A stretch of DNA of 60,218 nucleotides, taken from positions 1 through 60,218 of the forward strand of contig NZ_QJJZ01000024.1 of NCBI RefSeq assembly GCF_003201775.1, given 5' to 3'. Within the stretch, counting starts at the first letter, position 1. Each line of letters begins with the position of its first letter. The DNA comes from Arenibacter sp. ARW7G5Y1 (lineage in GTDB: Bacteria; Bacteroidota; Bacteroidia; Flavobacteriales; Flavobacteriaceae). Both the position numbers and the translations under genes were made by a program. Positions 1 to 7,104 of the stretch are shown here, piece by piece. The notes beneath the pieces are model-generated. The model worked only from the letters and a program-made list of their open reading frames with translations, was not told the origin of the DNA and ran no database searches.

Positions 1-2
1 TT

Positions 3-128
3 TTAAACAGAAGTACAAATGCTTCAGCAGAATCCTTTAATGCCAAAGTAAAGGCTTTTAGATCACAATTTAGGGGAGTCAGGAATACGGAATACTTCTT
101 ATATCGCTTGATTAAATTATATTCTTAA
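3..128 (+). CDS. C-terminal end of ISL3-type (ISAon1-like) transposase, cut by window edge
   Basis: Only the last 41 codons of a transposase lie in the window; the frame is open from the first bases and ends at a TAA at 126-128. The translation contains SFNAKVKAFRSQFRGVR followed by FLYRL, which I recognise as the conserved C-terminus of ISL3-family DDE transposases common in Bacteroidota, often labelled ISAon1. The catalytic residues would lie upstream, outside the window, so it is unknown whether the element is intact. The element's right end appears to follow just downstream, about 85 bp from a tRNA gene. The family call rests on recall of this C-terminal signature. Confidence 0.75.
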   Translation, partial: LNRSTNASAESFNAKVKAFRSQFRGVRNTEYFLYRLIKLYS

Positions 129-139
129 AATGGTAAAAA

Positions 140-161
140 CCCAACTTTTGGGATTGATCCC
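140..161. repeat. probable right terminal inverted repeat of the ISL3-type element
   Basis: About 12 bp after the transposase stop lies CCCAACTTTTGGGATTGATC, which resembles the terminal inverted repeats I recall for this transposase family. It contains a short internal palindrome, CCCAACTTTTGGG. The left end is outside the window, so the repeat cannot be paired and the exact boundary and any target duplication are unverified. Confidence 0.4.
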
Positions 162-201
162 TGAAAAACACTCCAATTCTGTACCTATTCTGTACCCCTT
201 G

Positions 202-236
202 AAAAAAAGAAAGGCCTCACATTTCTGTGAAGCCTT
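202..236 (-). terminator. rho-independent terminator of the tRNA-fMet gene
   Basis: On the minus strand an 11-bp stem (AAGGCTTCACA with TGTGAGGCCTT, loop GAAA, one mismatch) is followed by a T-rich tract (202-210). It lies 12 bp past the tRNA 3' end in the direction of tRNA transcription. Confidence 0.8.
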
Positions 237-247
237 GTCTTTCCTAG

Positions 248-310
<63 letters not shown>

Positions 311-320
<10 letters not shown>

Positions 321-452
321 ATGTATGTTCAATGTACCTTAATGGTACTGTCATTTTATTTTTTTTTCAGTCAGAGTAGGTACCCTGTCCTGAGCGTAGT
401 CGAAGGATGCTGCTTGGTTCCTGAGCGAAGCCGAAGGACTATCCCGCGATGT
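311..452. repeat. 128-bp insert bounded by 14-bp direct repeats of the tRNA-fMet 5' end
   Basis: The sequence CTATCCCGCGATGT occurs at 311-324 (tRNA 5' end plus leader) and again at 439-452. Between them lie two 19-bp direct copies of CCTGAGCG[T/A]AG[T/C]CGAAGGA (389-407 and 420-438) and a T-rich stretch. The structure looks like either a small non-coding element with a 14-bp target duplication or a partial tandem duplication of the tRNA locus. The same TGAGCGTAGTCGAA core occurs in inverse orientation at 5039-5052, so it is a dispersed intergenic repeat. Confidence 0.7.
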
Positions 453-521
453 GCGTTTCCAAAATTATCAACCTGGCTCTAAACCCTCAGTTCATAATGC
501 TGACTGAATTATTTCGGACTG

Positions 522-552
522 CAAAGATACATCCTTTTTATGATTTCCCAAA
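522..552 (-). promoter_or_regulatory. probable promoter of the tRNA-fMet gene
   Basis: On the minus strand TATCTTTG (529 to 522) matches the Bacteroidota -7 consensus TAnnTTTG. A TTTG (552 to 549) lies 19 nt further upstream at the expected -33 position. Transcription would start near 515 and run through the duplicated 14-bp remnant before reaching the tRNA at 320, giving an unusually long leader of nearly 200 nt. Confidence 0.6.
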
Positions 553-696
553 TCTATTTTAGATTAAATATTAAAATTGAGCCTAATTTTTTATCTATCA
601 TTTAAAAATGCACAGTTGTAGTCCTCCTTGTCCAAAATCTTTCTATTTTGTATCGATTTTAATTAAATCCGTCACCTTTAATTCGCCCGATTATTT

Positions 697-2178
697 ATGG
701 ATAACTATGGTTTTCTCTCAATCCTGCCACCTATCATTGCCATCGTATTGGCACTCAGAACCAAACAAGTTTATGTGGCCCTGCTTTTTGGAATATGGTT
801 TTCATGGGTCATCATTAATGACTGGAATTTTCTTACCGGTACGCTAGCGGCCATAGAGGGATTGGTAAATGTTTTTAAATCCCCGGGAAATACAAGGACC
901 ATAATGTTCAGTGCATTGGTAGGGGCACTGCTGCTGTTCATTCAATACTCCAAAGGGGTGGAGGGATTTATAAACCAGATCAATAGGGTAATCCTCTATT
1001 TTGAGAAAAAGCAGAGTGGATATAGTAGGGTAGTGGTGCAGCTTATGGCGTTACTTACCGGAATTTTACTATTTGTGGAGACAAGTATTAGTTCCTTGAC
1101 AGTTGGGACCCTTTACCGACCCGTTTTTGATAAGCTTAAAATTCCGAGGGAAAAACTCGCCTATATTGCCGATTCCAGTTCCGCCCCTTCCTCCATTTTA
1201 ATTCCCTTTAATGCATGGGGGGCTTTTATAATGGGGTTACTGCTTACGCAGGGAATAGAGAATCCGTTTGGGACCATGCTTGCTTCCATAGCCTATAATT
1301 TTTACCCTATTCTCGCCATAGTGATTGTTTTCGTGGTAATTATCGGCAAAAAGGATATAGGACCTATGGGCAAGGCCGAAAAACGCACCAGGGAAACAGG
1401 GAAATTGTTAAGTGATACTGCCAAACCCATGCTGTCCAGTGAGATAACCTCTTTTGAATCCAAGGCAGGAATCAAGGCCAAGGCGTATAATATGGTCGTG
1501 CCCTTGGCGACTATGGTATTTATGATGCCAATTAATTTGGCCTATACGGGTTGGGGTGCCGTGGAGGACGCCTCTTCATTTTCGGACCATCTTTTTAAGG
1601 CAATAGGCAATGGGTCTGGTTCATCATCCGTGCTATATGCAGTACTAACGGCAATTTTAGTTGCCATGGTAATGTATAGAGTGCAAAAAATTATGAAAAC
1701 CAAAGAAATGATCGACCTGACCCTGAAGGGAATTAGCGAACTGATGCCACTAGCTTTGTTGATGTTATTGGCCTTTGCAATAGGAGACGCATGTAATGCC
1801 TTGGGTACCGGGCAATTTATAGCAAATTGGTCCAAGGACTGGTTGTCGCCTGCTTTTTTACCGGCTGTTATTTTTGTGATCAGCTCCCTTATAGCGTTTT
1901 CAACTGGGACTTCCTGGGGAACCTTTGCCATTATGATGGCGATCTCCATGCCCATGGCCGAAATCCATGGAGCACCACTGCCTTTAATTGTGGCCGCTAC
2001 CTTAGGGGGTGGGGTTTTTGGAGACCACTGTTCCCCTATTTCGGACACCTCCATTATTTCATCCATGGCCTCTGCCAGTGATCACATAGACCATATAAAT
2101 ACACAGTTGCCCTATGCCCTGATCGGCGGTTTGGTAACAGTGCTTCTTTATGTAATTTTAGGCCTAATCATGATTTAG
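697..2178 (+). CDS. NhaC-family Na+/H+ antiporter
   Basis: This 493-residue, highly hydrophobic protein has about a dozen predicted membrane spans. It has the NhaC-superfamily signature of glycine-rich hydrophobic segments around FSTGTSWGTFAIMMAISMPM and GGGVFGDHCSPISDTSIISS near the C-terminus. Family members exchange Na+ for H+, or organic acids for ions, across the inner membrane; the substrate here cannot be assigned. The start is the ATG opening MDNYGFLSILPP, which gives a normal family length. No other gene is close upstream, and era follows 48 bp after the stop with its own promoter, so it is probably monocistronic. Confidence 0.85.
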   Translation: MDNYGFLSILPPIIAIVLALRTKQVYVALLFGIWFSWVIINDWNFLTGTLAAIEGLVNVFKSPGNTRTIMFSALVGALLLFIQYSKGVEGFINQINRVILYFEKKQSGYSRVVVQLMALLTGILLFVETSISSLTVGTLYRPVFDKLKIPREKLAYIADSSSAPSSILIPFNAWGAFIMGLLLTQGIENPFGTMLASIAYNFYPILAIVIVFVVIIGKKDIGPMGKAEKRTRETGKLLSDTAKPMLSSEITSFESKAGIKAKAYNMVVPLATMVFMMPINLAYTGWGAVEDASSFSDHLFKAIGNGSGSSSVLYAVLTAILVAMVMYRVQKIMKTKEMIDLTLKGISELMPLALLMLLAFAIGDACNALGTGQFIANWSKDWLSPAFLPAVIFVISSLIAFSTGTSWGTFAIMMAISMPMAEIHGAPLPLIVAATLGGGVFGDHCSPISDTSIISSMASASDHIDHINTQLPYALIGGLVTVLLYVILGLIMI

Positions 2179-2193
2179 ATGGTAGGATTCCAC

Positions 2194-2201
2194 TACCTTT
2201 G
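2194..2201 (+). promoter_or_regulatory. -7 promoter element upstream of era
   Basis: TACCTTTG matches TAnnTTTG exactly and lies 25 nt before the era ATG, in the short gap after the antiporter gene. No convincing -33 TTTG is visible. Confidence 0.55.
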
Positions 2202-2226
2202 CAACTATTAAAGTTAAAAAGGAAAG

Positions 2227-3111
2227 ATGTCGCATAAAGCTGGTTTTGTAAATATTATAGGAAATCCCAATGTGGGGAAGTCCACACTTATGAATGCCTT
2301 TGTTGGGGAAAAGTTATCCATAATTACTTCCAAGGCACAAACAACCCGGCACCGAATTTTGGGAATTGTCAATGGGGACGATTTTCAAGTGGTACTTTCC
2401 GATACCCCGGGAATCATCAAACCGGCCTATGAATTGCAATCGTCTATGATGGACTTTGTGAAATCGGCCTTTGAAGATGCCGATGTATTGCTTTATATGG
2501 TTGAAATTGGTGAAAAGGCCTTAAAGGACGAGCGCTTTTTTGAAAAACTAAAAAATACCAAAATCCCTGTTTTGCTTTTATTGAACAAGATTGACGTATC
2601 CGAACAGAATATTTTGGAAGAGCAGGTTCAATATTGGCACGAACAATTACCGACCGCTGAAATACATCCCATATCCGCCTTGCAGAATTTTAATGTGAAG
2701 GAAGTCTTTCTACGGATATTGGAATTGTTGCCGGAAGCCCCGCCATATTATCCAAAGGACCAATTAACGGACAAGCCGGAGCGATTTTTTGTAAACGAAA
2801 CCATCAGGGAAAAAATCCTTCAATTCTACAAAAAGGAAATCCCATATTCAGTGGAGATCGATACCGAGGAATTCTTTGAAGACGAGGACATTATCCGAAT
2901 GCGATCCGTTATCATGGTGGAACGCGATTCCCAAAAAGGGATTATTATTGGCCACAAGGGAAGTGCCCTAAAAAGGGTAGGAGTGGAAGCCCGTAAGGAT
3001 TTGGAAAAATTCTTCGATAAACAGGTGCATTTGGAACTCTATGTAAAAGTAAACAAGAATTGGAGAAGCGATCCCAATCAGTTGAAGCGCTTTGGCTACA
3101 ATCAGGGTTAG
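2227..3111 (+). CDS. era: GTPase Era, 16S rRNA maturation factor
   Basis: At 294 residues this has the normal length of Era. The GTPase domain shows G1 GNPNVGKST, G3 DTPGI, G4 NKID and G5 SAL in order. The C-terminal KH RNA-binding domain includes IIIGHKGSALKRVG, about residues 238-251. Era binds the 3' end of 16S rRNA and acts as a checkpoint in small-subunit assembly; this follows from the family. The start MSHKAGFVNIIGNP is well placed before the P-loop. It has its own -7 promoter element in the gap after the antiporter gene. Confidence 0.96.
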   Translation: MSHKAGFVNIIGNPNVGKSTLMNAFVGEKLSIITSKAQTTRHRILGIVNGDDFQVVLSDTPGIIKPAYELQSSMMDFVKSAFEDADVLLYMVEIGEKALKDERFFEKLKNTKIPVLLLLNKIDVSEQNILEEQVQYWHEQLPTAEIHPISALQNFNVKEVFLRILELLPEAPPYYPKDQLTDKPERFFVNETIREKILQFYKKEIPYSVEIDTEEFFEDEDIIRMRSVIMVERDSQKGIIIGHKGSALKRVGVEARKDLEKFFDKQVHLELYVKVNKNWRSDPNQLKRFGYNQG

Positions 3112-3264
3112 TATTTTAAAAGTTCGTTTTTAGGGAGGTAAATGTTTCTTAGTTTTCTTTGTCCACCCCATTTAGGCTAGATCCTTAACAATTAGTTATT
3201 ATTTATTTTACGCTTAGCTTATAGCCGGTTTACATCTTTGGTTTTAAATAAATAACCAAAGAAA

Positions 3265-4788
3265 ATGAAGAAAACACTTTTAGCACTTTTCGTAGGTGGA
3301 ATGCTATTCACCTCTTGTATCAAAGATCATATTGGCCATGGTGGCGGTAATGACGACGTAGATGTATCAACCCTTACATTTGCCAAAATAGGTGGGTTCT
3401 CCAATGGAACAGGAGAGGAAGGTTTTGCTGAAATCAGTGCCTTTGATCCCAAGACCAACAAATTGTTTATCGTAAATCCGGTCCAGTCCGAAGTTTCGGT
3501 TTGGGATATTTCATCTCCTTCCTCCTCAGTAAAATTGAGCTCAATTTCATTGGTGGGAACTCCAAATAGTGTTGCTGTTCACGACGGACTTTTGGCTGTA
3601 GCTGTAGAAAATGCCAATAAACAAATGAATGGTACAGTACAGACTTATGATACCGAGACCCAAGCCTTGGTAAATACATATAATGTAGGTGCATTGCCAG
3701 ACATGGTTGCTTTTAGTCCTGATGGAAAATATATAATTTCTGCCAATGAAGGGGAACCAAATGCTGATTATTCGGTAGATCCAGAGGGGTCCATTTCTGT
3801 AGTGGACGTTCAAAAAAATGAGGTTAATACTATGTTTTTTACTTCCTATAGTGCGGCTTCAATAGGGAACGATTTTAGGGTTTTTGGTCCATCGGCAAGT
3901 ATTGCCCAGGATGTGGAACCGGAATATGTGGCAGTTTCGGACGATAGTAAGTTTGCCTATGTAACGCTTCAGGAAAATAATGGTATTGCCGTAGTCGATT
4001 TAAAGAATAAGGCCATTGCCAATGTTTTTGGTCTAGGTGTAAAGGATTATTCTTTTGGGGAAAATATGATGGACGCCAGCAATAAGGATGATGTGGTAGG
4101 GAACTTTCGGAATTGGCCAGTGCTTGGTTTTTATATGCCGGATGCCATTACTTTTACCAAGCTAGATGGCATGGATTATATTATTACGGCCAATGAAGGG
4201 GATTCTAGGGATTACGATGGATATTCCGAAGAGGAAAGGGTAGAAGATGTAATCTTGGATCCGTTAGCTTTCCCTAATGCCGCTGATCTACAAATGGAGG
4301 AAAATTTGGGAAGGTTAAAAATTACCACGGCAAATGGTGATATCGATGGCGATGGAGACTTTGATAAAATATATGCCTACGGAGGAAGGTCTTTTACAAT
4401 CTGGTCTACTTCTGGGACTTTGGTATATGACAGTGCCGATGAAATTGGAAGAAGGACTTTAGAGCTTAACCCATCTTATTTTAATGCCGATGAGGGTGAA
4501 GCCGATGGACGAAGTGATGATAAAGGTGCCGAGCCAGAATCTGTAACCACTTTGAAGGTGGGCAGTTCTACTTTGTTATTTGTTGGTTTGGAGCGTACAG
4601 GTGGTGTTTTGGTGTATGATATTACCAATCCCAATAGTCCAGAATACGTAAATTGGCTTTTTGATTCCTCGGATATTGCTCCCGAAGGTCTGGTGACTAT
4701 TTCAGAGGAAAATAGCCCAACAGGAAATACCTTGGTAATTATCACCAATGAAGTTTCCAACACCGTAGCGATTTACGAAATAAAATAG
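3265..4788 (+). CDS. choice-of-anchor I domain lipoprotein (beta-propeller)
   Basis: This 507-residue protein begins with a lipoprotein signal peptide (MKKTLLALFVGGMLFTSC; lipidated Cys near residue 18), so it is expected at the cell envelope. The rest matches the choice-of-anchor I family: repeated propeller-like strands (ISVVDVQ, AYVTLQENNGIAVVDL) and the hallmark ITANEGDSRDYDGY, followed by the calcium-binding-like DGDGDFDKIYAYGGRSF and a LELNPSYFNADEGEADGRSD segment. Relatives are extracellular and often resemble phytase or nuclease-associated propellers, but the enzymatic activity is unknown. It stands alone and ends at a clear terminator. Confidence 0.85.
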   Translation: MKKTLLALFVGGMLFTSCIKDHIGHGGGNDDVDVSTLTFAKIGGFSNGTGEEGFAEISAFDPKTNKLFIVNPVQSEVSVWDISSPSSSVKLSSISLVGTPNSVAVHDGLLAVAVENANKQMNGTVQTYDTETQALVNTYNVGALPDMVAFSPDGKYIISANEGEPNADYSVDPEGSISVVDVQKNEVNTMFFTSYSAASIGNDFRVFGPSASIAQDVEPEYVAVSDDSKFAYVTLQENNGIAVVDLKNKAIANVFGLGVKDYSFGENMMDASNKDDVVGNFRNWPVLGFYMPDAITFTKLDGMDYIITANEGDSRDYDGYSEEERVEDVILDPLAFPNAADLQMEENLGRLKITTANGDIDGDGDFDKIYAYGGRSFTIWSTSGTLVYDSADEIGRRTLELNPSYFNADEGEADGRSDDKGAEPESVTTLKVGSSTLLFVGLERTGGVLVYDITNPNSPEYVNWLFDSSDIAPEGLVTISEENSPTGNTLVIITNEVSNTVAIYEIK

Positions 4789-4812
4789 ATTGCAATTTGT
4801 TTTGTAAGTATT

Positions 4813-4853
4813 CCCCGGGTATCTGCCCTGTATACTCGGGGATTATTTTTTGT
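4813..4853 (+). terminator. rho-independent terminator after the beta-propeller lipoprotein gene
   Basis: CCCCGGGTAT and ATACTCGGGG form a 10-bp stem with one G-T wobble and a short loop, followed by ATTATTTTTTG. It begins 25 bp after the stop codon. Confidence 0.8.
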
Positions 4854-5075
4854 AATAGTCACTTCGACAGAGTCTATTTTTTGGACGACTAAAAGTCGCA
4901 CATTTTAGGCCGGACCCATTGGTGTGTTTTGGTAACTCTAGGTATTTATTTGGATGAATTACATTCTCCGATTATTGCTTGGTGGCTGAACGGAGCCGAA
5001 GCCACATTCAAAAGTTTTTCTTGCTGACCCTATTCGATTTCGACTACGCTCAATCTCCGCCAAGACCATGAAACT
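4854..5075. repeat. intergenic remnants of the TTCGACTACGCTCA dispersed repeat
   Basis: This gene-free stretch between convergent genes contains TTCGACTACGCTCA at 5039-5052, the reverse complement of the core duplicated near the tRNA at 389-438. It also has diverged look-alikes: ACTTCGACAGAGTC near 4861 and GTGGCTGAACGGAGCCGAAG near 4982, the latter with a small hairpin. No reading frame is supported here. Confidence 0.5.
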
Positions 5076-5588
5076 TTAAGCCAGAAACTTTGAACTTTCA
5101 ACCTTGGCATGCCGTAACATAAACTCATGCAATTGATGCATTTGGGGCTTGCCCTTTCTTTTTCCTATCCTACCAAATACATAAAGAACAATCCATACAA
5201 TGACCATTAAGGCCATTAATCCGATCTGCAGGTCCGTTTCTTTACCCAGCGCATTATTGGAATAGGCCCATACCCCAAAAATAATGAACAATGTGGCCAC
5301 TCCGAAATGCACGAACATAAAAAATGTCCATAAGGTAGGGTTGGGACCAAACAATCCGTAGATAGTGCTGCCGCCTTCTTCCCGGTCCACCACTTCTATC
5401 TGCAGTTGGGGCGACCAAAAATGGGATTCCGCCTTATTGAATTTTATAAAAACATGATGATCGGAAATCTTTACGACAAAAGGAGGAGTGTCCTCATTTT
5501 GGAATAATTGCAATATGGATTTCGCAGGACCTTTTAGATTAATTTGGAATCTTGGTCTTAGGATAATTTCGTTGGGTAACACTTTCAA
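5076..5588 (-). CDS. conserved hypothetical protein with two membrane helices
   Basis: This 170-residue protein was not recognised as a named family. Residues 1-85 are soluble-looking and may form a beta domain (MKVLPNEIILRPRFQINLKG at the start). Two hydrophobic segments follow: TFFMFVHFGVATLFIIFGVWAY and IGLMALMVIVWIVLYVFGRI. It ends in a basic, His-rich tail. It is divergently transcribed from der, with about 80 bp between their starts. It is most likely an inner-membrane protein of unknown role. The start ATG is the only good one. Confidence 0.75.
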   Translation of the reverse strand: MKVLPNEIILRPRFQINLKGPAKSILQLFQNEDTPPFVVKISDHHVFIKFNKAESHFWSPQLQIEVVDREEGGSTIYGLFGPNPTLWTFFMFVHFGVATLFIIFGVWAYSNNALGKETDLQIGLMALMVIVWIVLYVFGRIGKRKGKPQMHQLHEFMLRHAKVESSKFLA

Positions 5589-5644
5589 ACTAGATGGCTG
5601 ATAATTAGGATAAAAGATACTGTTTTTTCTTCGGATATAAATAG

Positions 5645-5652
5645 TACTTTTG
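5645..5652 (+). promoter_or_regulatory. -7 promoter element of der
   Basis: TACTTTTG fits TAnnTTTG. The der ATG chosen here (5668) lies 15 nt downstream, giving a very short leader. This favours 5668 over the in-frame TTG at 5650, which lies inside the promoter element. Confidence 0.6.
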
Positions 5653-5667
5653 CATCAAATTAAAAGT

Positions 5668-6972
5668 ATGAGTGCTATTGTAGCCATTGTAGGAAGACCT
5701 AATGTAGGCAAATCAACCTTTTTTAATCGATTGATTCAAAGAAGAGAGGCCATTGTTGATGCCGTAAGTGGGGTTACACGAGATCGTCATTATGGTAAGA
5801 GTGATTGGAACGGAGTAGAGTTTTCTTTGATCGATACCGGTGGATATGTGTTGGGGAGCGATGACGTTTTTGAAAAGGAAATAGATAAGCAAGTAGAATT
5901 GGCCATCGATGAGGCAGACGCCATTATCTTTATGGTAGACGTGGAATCTGGGGTTACCGGAATGGATGAGGATGTAGCCAATTTGTTAAGGCGCGTAAAT
6001 AAGCCCGTTTTCTTGGTGGTCAATAAAGTAGACAACGGAAAAAGAGCCGAGGATGCCGTTGAGTTCTATTCTTTGGGTCTAGGGGAGTATTATACCATTG
6101 CCAGTATAAACGGTAGTGGTACGGGCGACTTACTGGACGATTTGGTGAAGGTGTTGCCGGAAAAGGAAAAAGAGAAGGACGACTTGCCTCGTTTTGCCGT
6201 GGTTGGAAGACCCAATGCAGGAAAATCATCCTTTATCAATGCCCTGATTGGGGAAGAGCGATATATAGTGACCGATATTGCGGGTACTACTAGAGATAGT
6301 ATAGATACCAAATACAACCGGTTTGGGTTCGAATTTAATTTGGTAGATACGGCCGGAATCCGTCGTAAGGCCAAGGTCCGGGAAGATCTGGAGTTCTATT
6401 CCGTAATGCGTTCTGTAAGGGCCATAGAACATTCGGACGTTTGTATTCTTATGTTGGATGCTACCCGAGGTTTTGACGGACAAGTGGAAAATATTTTCTG
6501 GTTGGCTCAGCGCAACAACAAGGGAATAGTGATCCTGGTTAATAAATGGGATTTGGTTGAGGATAAGGAAACCAACACCATTAAGCAATACACCCAAAAA
6601 ATAAAGGAGGCAATAGCTCCTTTTACAGATGTGCCCATTCTTTTTGTATCCGTCCTGACCAAACAGCGTATCTATAAGGCTATTGAAACAGCAGTTCAAG
6701 TCTATGAAAATAGGCAAAAAAAGGTCGTTACCAGAAAACTGAACGATATCATGTTGCCCATTATAGAAAATTATCCTCCACCGGCCTATAAGGATAAGTA
6801 TGTTAAAATAAAGTTCTGTACTCAACTGCCAACCCCCTATCCACAGTTCGCTTTTTTCTGTAATCTTCCACAATATGTAAGGGATCCCTACAAGCGATTT
6901 CTGGAGAATAAGCTAAGGGAGAATTTTGATTTTACCGGGGTACCGGTAACGGTATTTATGAGAAAGAAATAG
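5668..6972 (+). CDS. der: GTPase Der (EngA), 50S ribosome assembly
   Basis: This 434-residue protein has two tandem GTPase domains: [14 protein letters not shown] and NKVD in the first, and [14 protein letters not shown] and NKWD in the second. A KH-like C-terminal domain follows, ending in FMRKK. Der is an essential large-subunit assembly factor. The start is the ATG opening [16 protein letters not shown]. An upstream in-frame TTG would add six residues but overlaps the promoter motif. With era at 2227, two ribosome-assembly GTPases lie within 5 kb but in separate transcription units. Confidence 0.96.
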   Translation: MSAIVAIVGRPNVGKSTFFNRLIQRREAIVDAVSGVTRDRHYGKSDWNGVEFSLIDTGGYVLGSDDVFEKEIDKQVELAIDEADAIIFMVDVESGVTGMDEDVANLLRRVNKPVFLVVNKVDNGKRAEDAVEFYSLGLGEYYTIASINGSGTGDLLDDLVKVLPEKEKEKDDLPRFAVVGRPNAGKSSFINALIGEERYIVTDIAGTTRDSIDTKYNRFGFEFNLVDTAGIRRKAKVREDLEFYSVMRSVRAIEHSDVCILMLDATRGFDGQVENIFWLAQRNNKGIVILVNKWDLVEDKETNTIKQYTQKIKEAIAPFTDVPILFVSVLTKQRIYKAIETAVQVYENRQKKVVTRKLNDIMLPIIENYPPPAYKDKYVKIKFCTQLPTPYPQFAFFCNLPQYVRDPYKRFLENKLRENFDFTGVPVTVFMRKK

Positions 6973-7104
6973 GGATCTGCACTGGTATTGAGGTATTTCT
7001 AAAAGTGAGGTCTTAAAGTTCTGTTAACCATTTGGGTCGTAGTAGGGCAAGGGTTATTTTTGGGGGCTTACCATACTACCAAGAATCCAAGACAGAATTA
7101 CCAA

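Noticed and set aside
1542..2066. 174-codon minus-strand frame inside the antiporter gene
   Set aside because: Fully antisense to a well-supported transporter; an artefact of codon composition.
4981..5005. GTGGCT/AGCCAC hairpin considered as a terminator
   Set aside because: Stem of six pairs with no T-tract, and a better terminator lies at 4813-4853.
6226..6873. 215-codon minus-strand frame inside der
   Set aside because: Antisense to an intact essential GTPase gene with all motifs; no family match.
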